DNA from: Armatimonadota bacterium
GTDB taxonomy: Bacteria > Armatimonadota > UBA5829
Direction: 5' to 3'
Length of the DNA stretch: 37,677 nt
Assembly: GCA_023474015.1 (NCBI GenBank)
Contig: JAMCYN010000022.1
Location: 1 to 37,677 of the forward strand
The notes beneath the pieces were generated by a model. The model was not told the origin of the DNA. It worked only from the letters and a program-made list of their open reading frames with translations, and searched no databases. The position numbers and the translations under genes are program-made. Each line of letters begins with the position of its first letter. The first letter of the stretch is position 1. Below, piece by piece: positions 17,815 through 26,550 of this stretch.

Positions 17815-18951
17815 ATGGTCGATACAGCATCTGAAGTATCCAGAATACAGGAGTTGTTTACGGAGGAAAGGATCGCCGAATCCAAAGCGAGACTGAGATG
17901 CGTTTGGGATCGGAGATTTCCGGAAGACAGGATTCCGTACGTTTTCAGCTCGTTTCCCTTTCCTTCCCGGCTGCATGGGTTGTTGATGGATTTCGCCGGT
18001 TATGACGCTTCGACTTCACTGGCCTACCAACTCGACGCGATAAAGGCGCGAGCGGCGCTCGGCGACGACTACATACCGTCGCTGTGGCCGGGCATGCGCG
18101 CGGGTGCAGTCGCGACCGCGTTTGGATGTGAAGAGTTCGTTGTAGCCGACCAATTCTACGTCAGGCCGATAATCCGGAGTAGTGGGGATATTTACCATCT
18201 GAAGAAACCCAACCTAGCCGACGCTGGGTTTACCCGTGTCGTGCTGGAGAGAATCAGGTGTTTTCGCAAGGAGACGCGGGGAATGCTTCCGATCCACATC
18301 ACTGATATGCAGGGGCCTGTCTCTTTAGCTTGCAGTCTGTGGGATGATCAGGCTCTGATGATGGCAATGGTCGACCAGCCTGAAGCTGTTCGCTTTCTCT
18401 TCGATCTGGCGACGGAAGCTTTCATAGACTTCGTGAATCTGCAGATCGAGGCGGCCGAAGGCGATATCGTTCCAATTCATTGTATGCCCTTTGCCTGGAT
18501 GCCGCCGGATAAGGGTGTATGTGTGAGTGAGGACTATATCACATTGCTTTCCGCGCCCACATATGAGGAGTTTGTTGTGCCCTGCCTGGAGCGGATCGCG
18601 AGCGCTTTCGGGGGGATCGTCGTTCATTCATGCGGTAACTTCGTTCATTCCTTAGAAATGCTCAAGGGCACTAAAGGATTGTTGGGACTCAACTTCGGCA
18701 TAAGTGAGACGCCGCTTCCCGAGGTTATCAATGTTTTCGGTGACGAAGTGACACTGCTGCCTCACGCGTCCGAAGTCAGCAGTTGCTGTGTGCCTGTAAT
18801 GTCCCAGGCGGAGCACATAGAGTACACGATGGAACTGGGCAAGAGGCATAGACTGCCGATGCAGGTTCAGGTGTTCGTTGATCCCAAGTCCGCGAACCCT
18901 GACGAAGTCCTGCGGCTCGACAGGCTGGCCTCGGAGGTAAGCCGGATATGA
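17815..18951 (+). CDS. UroD-family protein (2 of 4), HSCG type
   Basis: 378 residues, ATG 17815 with GAAGGAG upstream. Only the C-terminal half is easily tied to the family. It keeps the HxC half of the zinc site (H271, C273 in VVHSCGNF) found in corrinoid-dependent methyltransferases. The later Cys is uncertain: a CC pair occurs in SEVSSCCVPV. The N-terminal half is divergent and carries a long loop region. The stop codon overlaps the start of the following GH127-like gene by four bases, so the two are translationally coupled. The substrate is unknown. Confidence 0.7.
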   Translation: MVDTASEVSRIQELFTEERIAESKARLRCVWDRRFPEDRIPYVFSSFPFPSRLHGLLMDFAGYDASTSLAYQLDAIKARAALGDDYIPSLWPGMRAGAVATAFGCEEFVVADQFYVRPIIRSSGDIYHLKKPNLADAGFTRVVLERIRCFRKETRGMLPIHITDMQGPVSLACSLWDDQALMMAMVDQPEAVRFLFDLATEAFIDFVNLQIEAAEGDIVPIHCMPFAWMPPDKGVCVSEDYITLLSAPTYEEFVVPCLERIASAFGGIVVHSCGNFVHSLEMLKGTKGLLGLNFGISETPLPEVINVFGDEVTLLPHASEVSSCCVPVMSQAEHIEYTMELGKRHRLPMQVQVFVDPKSANPDEVLRLDRLASEVSRI

Positions 18952-20780
18952 AATCAGACACCACCATAACAGATTTGCAGTTCGACAAGACTGTAGGGAA
19001 GGCGGGCACCGTAAGACTTGATAAGTCTTCGCCTGACCTGAAGAATCGCGGAAGACTAGCCATCAACTATCTGACGCGCAACCCACAGCCGAGCATGAAT
19101 CCCGCTCTGGATTATCTGCCGTTTTTTGGCGGCAAGATCCCTTTAAGGGGATTGCCACGCCTCGAAAGGACGCCGTGGGACTATGGTGACGGAACTGGCA
19201 GGTTCCTTGAGGCTCTGACGATGGTGCGGGAAATGACCGGAGAAGTCGCCGGATATGAAGTTGACGAAGGACTCAAGAGGCAGCTTCTGGCTTTTCTCAA
19301 CAAGGAAGACGGCCTCTCCTATCGCCCCGAGACCCCATGGAGCCAGTACGGCGCGGATATCTGGGCTCAGAGAGGGACGCTGCTGGGTCTTTGCCAGTGG
19401 TATGCAAGGACGCAAGACAAGGATGTGCTCCCGCCACTCAACAATCTAGTCGAGGGGCTGTCCCGTGTAGCCATCAGGGAGGGCGAGTATGCCTATCTGA
19501 GGTACTTCCGGACAGACAGTAAGTGGCTGACGGATGGCAACGTAGGGATATGTTTCGCGGTGCTCGACGGCTTGGTGAAGTATTTCGAGGCGACAGGCAA
19601 TGAGGCTGCCCTGCAGCTGTCTACCGACCTGGTTAAGGGAATGATCTATAGGAAGCCGGCCTATTTCAATGCCGATGGATCATTCGGTTATCCGGACGAC
19701 AGCACAAAGCCCGATTGCTTTGCCGTCCCCCACCTGGACGGTGTGTCGAAAGTGCCCGAGGTCGCGGTAGCTTGGGAGATAGCAAACGGACATGTAACTT
19801 CGCGCGTAACCGCCGCGGTGGGGATGATTCGCCTTGGGATACTGACCGGAAACCGAGAGTTCGTTGAGATGGGTAAGGCCGTCCACGACTGGATTGCGGC
19901 GCTCGGGGGCAGGTTTGGCTGGATTCCCGAAAACGTGCGAACCGCCGGTCGGGAGACCAACGAAATGTGCAACCTGACCGATATGGTCGGGATGCAGATA
20001 CTCCTTGCGCGATCAGGCTACGTCGAGTTTTGGGACCAGATGGAGCGTTACGTTCGCAACCATCTGGTGAGATCACAGTTCATGATAACTCCCGAGTTGC
20101 TGGACCTTATAGTTGATAACTTGGGCGAGGCCTTGCCCGAGGATACAGATGCGTGTTCATACCGTGATGCCTTGGAGCGGCTGGAAGGCGGGTTCGTTGG
20201 TCCCAGCTATCCGAACGATCTGTTCAGCACCTACCCAAAGTCACGGAGAAATCCCGAAGCAGAGAAGGGCATTGATATTTCGGGATGCTGCGGGCCGTCG
20301 GGGGCAAAGGCCCTGTATCTGGCATGGAGCAACGTAGTTACCAGGGATGAGAACGGCGTTTGGGTTAATCTTGCTCTCAATCGGGACAGCGAACTGGCGA
20401 AGGTTCTCTCATATCTGCCTGATGAGGGCCGGCTGGATGTGATTCCTCGTGTCACGTCGCCTGTGCATATAAGGATTCCTGGGTCAGTCTCTACGCAAGA
20501 CGTCAGATTGTTCATTGATGGGCAGGAAGCTCGTTGCGAAGTGCAAGGGAGCTATGTGACGGTTCAATCCGGAGCCATCGGCCGCACACTGAGCCTGCGC
20601 TATCCCGTTGCGTCGTTCACTGAGATTGAGACGCTGGCTTGTATTCCGTATTCTGTAACCTGGCGGGGTGATACAGTAACACGTATTTGCGCGCAGCAAG
20701 AGCCGACATTGGGACTTTACAATCGCGCGCTTGCTGTAACCGGAGATCGGGAAAGGAGGTACGCAGGTAGTGACCGATAG
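18948..20780 (+). CDS. GH127-like enzyme (beta-L-arabinofuranosidase-type), cytoplasmic
   Basis: 610 residues with no signal peptide. The N-terminal two thirds are an alpha/alpha barrel. The C-terminal third is a beta-sandwich (VHIRIPGSVSTQDVRLFIDG). The zinc and nucleophile site of GH127 can be read: E339-M-C341 and the CC pair C447-C448. These match the E338/C340/C417/C418 set described for the Bifidobacterium enzyme HypBA1, in which a zinc-bound Cys acts as nucleophile. This is strong support for a GH127/GH146-like mechanism despite low overall similarity. It would release L-arabinofuranose or a related sugar inside the cell. The start overlaps the upstream gene by four bases (ATGA), and the end overlaps the next gene by 11. 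Confidence 0.72.
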   Translation: MKSDTTITDLQFDKTVGKAGTVRLDKSSPDLKNRGRLAINYLTRNPQPSMNPALDYLPFFGGKIPLRGLPRLERTPWDYGDGTGRFLEALTMVREMTGEVAGYEVDEGLKRQLLAFLNKEDGLSYRPETPWSQYGADIWAQRGTLLGLCQWYARTQDKDVLPPLNNLVEGLSRVAIREGEYAYLRYFRTDSKWLTDGNVGICFAVLDGLVKYFEATGNEAALQLSTDLVKGMIYRKPAYFNADGSFGYPDDSTKPDCFAVPHLDGVSKVPEVAVAWEIANGHVTSRVTAAVGMIRLGILTGNREFVEMGKAVHDWIAALGGRFGWIPENVRTAGRETNEMCNLTDMVGMQILLARSGYVEFWDQMERYVRNHLVRSQFMITPELLDLIVDNLGEALPEDTDACSYRDALERLEGGFVGPSYPNDLFSTYPKSRRNPEAEKGIDISGCCGPSGAKALYLAWSNVVTRDENGVWVNLALNRDSELAKVLSYLPDEGRLDVIPRVTSPVHIRIPGSVSTQDVRLFIDGQEARCEVQGSYVTVQSGAIGRTLSLRYPVASFTEIETLACIPYSVTWRGDTVTRICAQQEPTLGLYNRALAVTGDRERRYAGSDR

Positions 20781-21849
20781 GGAAAGATACGTGGCCGTAA
20801 TGAATTTCGAGAAGTTTGATCGCTTCCCGCTGTGGCACGCCGGCCCATGGGACGAAACCCTCGTCCGGTGGCGCAAAGAGGGGCTGCCGGAAGATGAAGC
20901 CTTGGAGGACTATTTCGGAGGCGACCGCGTTAAGTATCTGCCGGTGCTTTTTGGTCTCTACCCACGATTTGAAAGAACGACACTTTGCGAAGAGGGTGAT
21001 ACCCGTATAGTGAAGACTGAGATTGGAATCATCCAGCGCGAGAAGGTTGAGCACTCGTTCTGGGCAATGCCGCAGTTTCTGGATTACCCCATCAAGAACC
21101 GAGATGATTTCGAGAAGATGAAAGAGCGATACAATCCGGAGGACGATGGCAGATTTGGGACCGAATATGAAGAGTTGTTGCGAGAGGCCCCGGACAGAGA
21201 TTACGTCCTCATACTGAGTGGTGGACGCGACATCAGTCTCTTTGGCGCTCTGCGTGACTGGTGTGGGCTTGAGCATCTGTCCGTGCTGTTTTACGACGAT
21301 CCCGGCTTAGTCCACGATATGATGGAGTTCGTAGCCGATTTTTGTGTCGTCCTGCTCGCGAGAGTCCTGTCGCAAATCACGCCGGACGCCGTTTACGTCT
21401 GGGAAGATATGGCTTACAAGACTAGCTCCTTGATTTCGCCGAAGATGTTTCGAGAATTCATGCTTCCTCGGTATAGACGTCTCACGGATTGTATTCGCTC
21501 ATTTGGGGTGAGCAAAATCTTCGTCGACTCGGACGGGGACGTCAATGGTCTAATCCCGTTGTTTCTGGAGGGGGGAGTAAATGGTCTCTCTCCTTTGGAG
21601 ATCAATTCGGGGATGGATCCGATTCAGCTTCGCCGGAATCTTGACAGCCGTTTACTCATGTTCGGTGGAATTGATAAGAAGAAGCTTTCAAGGGACAGAC
21701 GGGAGGTCTACGACGAAGTAATGCCCAAGCTGGAGTTCTTCGCGCGATCCGGTGGATACATCCCAATGGTGGACCACAGCATCCCGCCGGATGTCCCGTT
21801 TGAAAACTATGCTTATATGGTCGAATTAATCAGCGCTATGCGAACCTGA
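20770..21849 (+). CDS. UroD-family protein (3 of 4), DSDG type
   Basis: 359 residues. GTG 20770 is the start, with AAGGAGGT at 20753-20760, inside the end of the GH127-like gene. N-terminus MTDRERYVAVMNFEKFDRFP is family-typical. The zinc motif is replaced by VDSDGD (near residue 252), so neither the His nor the Cys of the methyltransferase site remains. The ending (VDHSIPPDVPFENYAYMVELI) matches the same region of the gene at 16736. The two belong to the same HSDG-like subgroup. Function unknown; no metal site like that of MtaA is expected. Confidence 0.82.
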   Translation: MTDRERYVAVMNFEKFDRFPLWHAGPWDETLVRWRKEGLPEDEALEDYFGGDRVKYLPVLFGLYPRFERTTLCEEGDTRIVKTEIGIIQREKVEHSFWAMPQFLDYPIKNRDDFEKMKERYNPEDDGRFGTEYEELLREAPDRDYVLILSGGRDISLFGALRDWCGLEHLSVLFYDDPGLVHDMMEFVADFCVVLLARVLSQITPDAVYVWEDMAYKTSSLISPKMFREFMLPRYRRLTDCIRSFGVSKIFVDSDGDVNGLIPLFLEGGVNGLSPLEINSGMDPIQLRRNLDSRLLMFGGIDKKKLSRDRREVYDEVMPKLEFFARSGGYIPMVDHSIPPDVPFENYAYMVELISAMRT

Positions 21850-21875
21850 GTTCGCAAATACGGAGAAGAGGTCGT

Positions 21876-22550
21876 ATGCACATAGGGCGAATAGTTGATT
21901 TGTCGCACGAGATAGTGCCTGGCGAAGAAGAGTATAAACTGGAGATGGACACTCACTTTGTCGATGATCTTCTGCCCGATTACAAGGGCAAGAGAGCGCC
22001 GGGTGACTGGTATATTATGCAGGAGATCAGCATGTGGGACCACGTGGGGACGCATATTGAGTCTCCCCTTCACTACATAGAGGGCGGTACTGACGTGAGT
22101 CGGCTGTCTCTTGAGAGGCTTATCGGTGAGGCAGTGGTACTCGATTTCCGGCACAAGGGTTTCGGCGAGCCGATAGACTTGGACGAAATGAAGCGCGCGG
22201 GAGAAGACGTGATTCGGGAGGGAGATATCGTCTTCATTAGAACCGATCTCAGCAAGTACTACAATACCGAACACTCACACGACCGGCCTTACTTGACCAA
22301 TGATGCCGTCAAGTGGCTTGTCGCAAAGAAGATTAGCTGCTTGGGGGTGGACTGCTCGGGAATCGAAAATCGCGGCGAAATGGTGCAGCCCAATCACGGC
22401 ACGCTGTTTGAGGCGGGCATTCCGCTTATCGAGCACTTGAATAATCTCTCGGACTTGAGCAAATCCAGATTTCAGGTGTTCATCCTGCCCTACAAGGTGA
22501 GAGGCGCGGCGGCATTTCCGGTGCGCGTGATCGCCATCGAGGAGGAGTAA
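21876..22550 (+). CDS. Cyclase / kynurenine-formamidase-like metal hydrolase
   Basis: 224 residues. The family motif HxGTHxDxPxH reads H56-V-G-T-H60-I-E62-S-P-L-H66, with Glu in place of the usual Asp; these are metal ligands in the family. The length is normal. Relatives hydrolyse N-formylkynurenine, isatin or cyclic amides, and several of unknown substrate sit in sugar clusters. No tryptophan-degradation gene is near, so a lactone, amide or ester of a sugar acid is a more likely substrate here (inference). GGAGAAGAGG precedes the ATG. It is followed after eight bases by the ribokinase gene. Confidence 0.82.
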   Translation: MHIGRIVDLSHEIVPGEEEYKLEMDTHFVDDLLPDYKGKRAPGDWYIMQEISMWDHVGTHIESPLHYIEGGTDVSRLSLERLIGEAVVLDFRHKGFGEPIDLDEMKRAGEDVIREGDIVFIRTDLSKYYNTEHSHDRPYLTNDAVKWLVAKKISCLGVDCSGIENRGEMVQPNHGTLFEAGIPLIEHLNNLSDLSKSRFQVFILPYKVRGAAAFPVRVIAIEEE

Positions 22551-22558
22551 GCGCAAAG

Positions 22559-23482
22559 ATGAGTCCTCGTGTCTTAGTAGTCGGCAGCATCAATATGGAT
22601 ATGTTCGCGAGGGTCGATGAGTTTCCCAAAGCAGGCGAGACGGTGATTGGGAGCGATTTCTTCAACATGGTTGGCGGCAAGGGGTGCAACCAGGCGATAA
22701 CTATCGCCGGGCTGGGCTGCCAGGCATCGTTTGTGGCAAGAGTGGGCTCTGACTCGTTCGGAGAACAGATGCTTGCCGTTCTCAGAGAAAGCGGCGTCGA
22801 TACCACGTTCGTTGCCAGAGACGGTGGATCGCCGTCCGGAGTCGCGCTCGTCAACGTTGATCGCACGGGCGAGAACACGGTAGTTGTAATTCCCGGAGCT
22901 AACCAACTTCTCTCAGAGGATGATGTGTCTAAATTAGAGAGCGAAATCTCCAGTGCATCCGTGTTGGTAGCTCAGCTTGAAATACCGCTAGAGACGGTTG
23001 AGGCCGCCCTCCAAATCGCCAATCGACACGGAGTCAAGACGATTCTCAACCCGGCTCCCGCTCGTGGATTGTCTCGCGGCCTGTTGAGGATGGTGGATGT
23101 GCTGACTCCGAACTCGAGCGAGCTCGAGGGGCTGCTGGACACGCGAATATCCGATGACGCCGACATGGAGCGGGCGTGCAGAGTATTGCTTGAAGACGGA
23201 GTGAAGGCCGTGGTCGTGACCCTCGGCGGAGAGGGTGTGTTGGTGGCCACGAAAAAGGGTTGTCGGCGCTACCCCGCCCTGCGCGTCAACGTGGTGGACA
23301 CCAGCGGCGCTGGAGACGCATTTACCGGGGCGTTGGCGGCGTATCTCGCGGAAGGAGCGGATCTGGACCGTGCTGTGCAGCAGGCAATCGGAGTGGCGAG
23401 TTACAGTGTCACAAAACCTGGGGCGCGTCCTTCGCTGCCCACGAGAGAAGAACTCGAGACATTCGTCCAAATACACAGTTGA
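22559..23482 (+). CDS. rbsK: Ribokinase-like PfkB sugar kinase
   Basis: 307 residues. It carries both PfkB signatures: the N-terminal GGKGCNQA segment after VGSINMD, and the C-terminal DTSGAGDAFTGAL with the catalytic Asp. This fits ribokinase closely in length and motif spacing. It would phosphorylate a free pentose (ribose or similar) with ATP. The RpiB-like isomerase gene follows after 18 bases, and together they make a plausible pentose-phosphate entry route. The gene symbol reflects family similarity; the real substrate may be another pentose or pentulose. Confidence 0.82.
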   Translation: MSPRVLVVGSINMDMFARVDEFPKAGETVIGSDFFNMVGGKGCNQAITIAGLGCQASFVARVGSDSFGEQMLAVLRESGVDTTFVARDGGSPSGVALVNVDRTGENTVVVIPGANQLLSEDDVSKLESEISSASVLVAQLEIPLETVEAALQIANRHGVKTILNPAPARGLSRGLLRMVDVLTPNSSELEGLLDTRISDDADMERACRVLLEDGVKAVVVTLGGEGVLVATKKGCRRYPALRVNVVDTSGAGDAFTGALAAYLAEGADLDRAVQQAIGVASYSVTKPGARPSLPTREELETFVQIHS

Positions 23483-23500
23483 ACGGAGGCAGGGCAAGCA

Positions 23501-23968
23501 GTGGAGATTGCGCTAGGCAGCGAACATGCCGGTTATCAGCTCAAGGAAAGAGTGAAAGGATTTCTCGGCAGTCTTGGGTACTCAGTCAAGGACTACGGTG
23601 CTTACGATGAGTTGCCCAATGACGACTACCCATTTCTGGCAAGGGCGGTCGCAGAGGCAGTGGCAAGGGAAGACCAGCATAGGGGCATACTGATTTGCGG
23701 TACTGGTCAGGGGATGTGTATATCGGCCAACAAAGTGCCGGGGGTTAGGGCAACGCTGTGCAACGACCTCTTCTCGGCCAAGGCATCGAGGGAGCACAAC
23801 GACGGCAATGTCCTCGTGCTTGGCGCCCGAATAGTGGGGGATGCATTGGCGGAGGAGATCGTCCGTGTGTGGTTAGCCACGGAGTTTGCCGGAGGTCGCC
23901 ATGCCGCAAGGCTTGAACGAATACTAACCATCGAACGTGACATGTTGTCGGGAAGGTATGGCGTATAG
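23501..23968 (+). CDS. rpiB: RpiB/LacAB-family sugar-phosphate isomerase (canonical RpiB residues)
   Basis: 155 residues, GTG 23501 start behind GGAGG. The catalytic Cys lies at position 66 (ILICGTG) and His at 99 (REHNDGN), the same positions known for Escherichia coli RpiB. It should interconvert aldose and ketose 5-phosphates, ribose 5-phosphate and ribulose 5-phosphate being the standard pair. It follows ribokinase and directly precedes the E1 alpha gene (3 bases). A second, altered family member lies just beyond the E1 pair. Confidence 0.88.
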   Translation: MEIALGSEHAGYQLKERVKGFLGSLGYSVKDYGAYDELPNDDYPFLARAVAEAVAREDQHRGILICGTGQGMCISANKVPGVRATLCNDLFSAKASREHNDGNVLVLGARIVGDALAEEIVRVWLATEFAGGRHAARLERILTIERDMLSGRYGV

Positions 23969-23971
23969 AGA

Positions 23972-24955
23972 ATGGCTGTTCGTGTGAATTGCGATACCCG
24001 GAGCAGTGTTGACAAGGCCAAGCTCCTGCAAGTGTATCGCGGCATGTATTTGATAAGGGCATTCGAGGAGACGATCTACCGTCTATTCCTCACGCGTTCT
24101 ATGCCCGGTACAATACACCAGTACAACGGACAAGAAGCCGTCGCGGTAGGGTTCTGCGAGAGCCTGCGGCCCGACGACTACATCACGAGTACCCACCGAG
24201 GTCACGGCCATTGTCTCGCCAAGGGCGCGAAGCTTAACGAGGTGATGGCAGAGATCTTCTCAAAGCAAACGGGCTGCTGCCGCGGAATGGGAGGGTCGAT
24301 GCACCTTGCGGATTTTGACGCGGGCATTCTCGGCGCAAATGGCATCGTCGGTGGAGGGATTCCTATCGCCACCGGCGCCGGTCTCTCGATAGCTCTGCGT
24401 GGTACGGAGCAAGTGGCAGTGTGCTTTTTCGGAGAAGGCGCGTCCAACACTGGTTCCTTTCACGAGGGCATCAACATGGCGGCCATACTGAACCTGCCGG
24501 TGATCTTCGTGTGTGAAAACAACCTCTATCAGGTATCGCTTCATATGAGCCGGGCAATGAAGCCGCGTCAAGTCGCGCATCGGGCGGATGCTTATGGGAT
24601 TCCGGGTGTCGTCGCGGATGGTAACGATGTTCTCGAAGTCATGCAGGTAGCCCAAGAGGCCATCTCGACGGCAAGGCGCGGCGGCGGGCCGACCCTGGTC
24701 GAATGCATGACCTACCGGCACAGGGGGCACTCCAGGTTCGAGCCGGGCAACTATCGGCCCAAGGAAGAGGTAGCTGAATGGATGGAACGTGATCCGCTGA
24801 AGGTATTTCGTTCCCGCACAGGCGGTTTCATCGCCGAGGGTGAATTGGCGTCTATTGAACAGCGGATCGACGAAGAGATGGAGCAGGCAGTGGCCTACGC
24901 CGATGCGAGCCCAGATGTTGACTCGGATGAATTCAGCCGCATGGTTTACGCATAG
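23972..24955 (+). CDS. ThDP-dependent dehydrogenase E1 component, alpha subunit
   Basis: 327 residues. Typical E1 alpha of the pyruvate/acetoin dehydrogenase type: STHRGHGH, GCCRGMGGSMHL and the ThDP-Mg motif from G154 (GEGASNTGSFHEGINMAAIL ... CENN). The length matches acetoin and pyruvate E1 alpha. It forms a heterotetramer with the beta subunit encoded next. It decarboxylates a 2-oxo acid, or cleaves an alpha-hydroxyketone, with thiamine diphosphate. No E2 acyltransferase or E3 lipoamide dehydrogenase gene is present in the window, so the acceptor is unknown. Confidence 0.9.
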   Translation: MAVRVNCDTRSSVDKAKLLQVYRGMYLIRAFEETIYRLFLTRSMPGTIHQYNGQEAVAVGFCESLRPDDYITSTHRGHGHCLAKGAKLNEVMAEIFSKQTGCCRGMGGSMHLADFDAGILGANGIVGGGIPIATGAGLSIALRGTEQVAVCFFGEGASNTGSFHEGINMAAILNLPVIFVCENNLYQVSLHMSRAMKPRQVAHRADAYGIPGVVADGNDVLEVMQVAQEAISTARRGGGPTLVECMTYRHRGHSRFEPGNYRPKEEVAEWMERDPLKVFRSRTGGFIAEGELASIEQRIDEEMEQAVAYADASPDVDSDEFSRMVYA

Positions 24956-24966
24956 AGAGGTTTTGT

Positions 24967-25995
24967 ATGTCTAAGACGACCATGGCCAAGGCCATCAATA
25001 ATGCTCTCAGAGAGGAAATGTCCCGAGATGAACGAGTATTTCTCCTCGGCGAGCTTATAGGCGACTTCGGAGGGACTTTTACCGTTACGAAAGGGCTCTT
25101 GGAGGAGTTCGGGAGCAAGCGCGTAGTGGACACGCCAATTTCCGAGAACGCGATCGTAGGTGCGGCTGTTGGTGCGGCCATGACTGGGACACGGCCCGTG
25201 GCTGAGATCATGTATTCGGATTTCCTGACCTGCGCGATGGATCAGGTAGTCAACCAGGCAGCGAAAATGAGGCTGATGTCTGGGGGGAAAGCCAAGGTTC
25301 CGATGGTGATAAGGGCCGCCGTCGGGGCCAACACCCACGGAGCGCAGCACGCTCAGTGTCCTGAGGCGTGGTTCATGCACACTCCGGGGCTCAAGGTGGT
25401 CTTCCCATCCACTCCGTACGATGCGAAGGGGTTGTTGAAGACGGCAATTCGCGACGACAACCCCGTTCTCTTCTTTGAGCATAAGTATCTCTACGGTGCG
25501 AAACCCGTAACCACCGGCGGCAAGCCGCTATCGTCATACGATGACCTGGTCGATAAGCTTGCGGATATACCGGAGGAGGAATACACAATCCCGCTGGGCA
25601 AGGCGGACATCAAGCGCGGCGGTACTCACATCACTGTTGTAGCCACTGGTTTGATGGTTCACAAGTGCCTCAGCGTTGCGGCCCAGTTGGAGGTGAGTGG
25701 TATCGATGTTGAGATTATCGACCCGCGCACACTTGTTCCACTTGACGAGGAGGCCATTCTGGCATCGGTAAGAAAGACGGGGCGGATAGCCATCGTCAGC
25801 GAGGATCACCTGTGCTGCGGCGTGGGATCGGAGATAGCCTCAATAGTGACCGAGAAGGCTTTTGACTATCTTGACGCGCCGCCTCTACGCATTTCTTCCC
25901 TGAACATGCCCATGCCATTTGCGCCCAAAGGCGAGGATTACGTGGTTCCAAATGAAGAGCGGATATACAGAGAGTTGAAGGAGCTGACGGCTTAG
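24967..25995 (+). CDS. ThDP-dependent dehydrogenase E1 component, beta subunit
   Basis: 342 residues. Family phrases: the N-terminal ALREEMSRDERVFLLGE, then VVDTPISENAIVGAAVGAAMTG with the catalytic Glu, then GANTHGAQHAQ with the conserved His, and a C-terminal transketolase-like domain (IDVEIIDPRTLVPLDEEAI; SEDHLCCGVGSEIA). It pairs with the alpha subunit 11 bases upstream. The start is ATG 24967 behind GAGAGG. The stop is immediately followed by the ATG of a second RpiB-family gene. The pair is boxed in by two RpiB-family genes, which points to a sugar or sugar-phosphate-derived substrate (inference). Confidence 0.9.
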   Translation: MSKTTMAKAINNALREEMSRDERVFLLGELIGDFGGTFTVTKGLLEEFGSKRVVDTPISENAIVGAAVGAAMTGTRPVAEIMYSDFLTCAMDQVVNQAAKMRLMSGGKAKVPMVIRAAVGANTHGAQHAQCPEAWFMHTPGLKVVFPSTPYDAKGLLKTAIRDDNPVLFFEHKYLYGAKPVTTGGKPLSSYDDLVDKLADIPEEEYTIPLGKADIKRGGTHITVVATGLMVHKCLSVAAQLEVSGIDVEIIDPRTLVPLDEEAILASVRKTGRIAIVSEDHLCCGVGSEIASIVTEKAFDYLDAPPLRISSLNMPMPFAPKGEDYVVPNEERIYRELKELTA

Positions 25996-26487
25996 ATGAT
26001 AGCTATTGGAAGTGACCACTTGGGCTACGATCTAAAGAAGGTGCTCAAACGGTTTGTGGAGGAAGACCTGTGCATCGAATGCGTCGACGTAGGCGTGCAT
26101 TCCCACCGGGCAGTTGACTACCCGGACGTTGCGATCAAGGTAGCTGACAAGATAAGGGATGGATCGTGTAGCCAGGGCATACTGATCTGTGGAACGGGTA
26201 TCGGTATGGCGATAGCCGCCAACAAGGTCCTCGGCGTGTATGCTGCTGTCTGCCACGACCCGTACAGCGCGGAAAGAGCCCGTAAGAGCAATGACGCCAA
26301 CGTGATGTGCATTGGAGCCCTTGTTGTCGGCCCTGAACTGGCGAAGTCCCTGGCGGGAACATGGCTATCGAGTGACTTCCAGGGAGGAAACTCAGCCCGC
26401 AAGATCGGCAAGATCGCCGCGATAGAAAGAAGAGAGTCGCGCACTAAGGCCGTGACCTTACCACCGACGAAAGCAGCGAAGGTCTAA
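25996..26487 (+). CDS. RpiB/LacAB-family isomerase, His replaced by Ser
   Basis: 163 residues. The catalytic Cys is present at 65 (ILICGTGIGMAIAANK), but the position of the RpiB His99 is Ser98 (RKSNDAN). Family members of the LacA/LacB and tetrulose-phosphate (EryI-like) kind deviate at this site, so the substrate may be a hexose- or tetrose-phosphate, not ribose 5-phosphate. The C-terminus has an extra basic tail (from about 148). Its ATG directly follows the stop of E1 beta, so the two are surely cotranscribed and coupled. Confidence 0.85.
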   Translation: MIAIGSDHLGYDLKKVLKRFVEEDLCIECVDVGVHSHRAVDYPDVAIKVADKIRDGSCSQGILICGTGIGMAIAANKVLGVYAAVCHDPYSAERARKSNDANVMCIGALVVGPELAKSLAGTWLSSDFQGGNSARKIGKIAAIERRESRTKAVTLPPTKAAKV

Positions 26488-26550
26488 TGCTCAGGCTTAT
26501 CGCTTTTCAGACCTCGGACTTCTATTCTTAGGGCAGAAGGTGCATGCACA

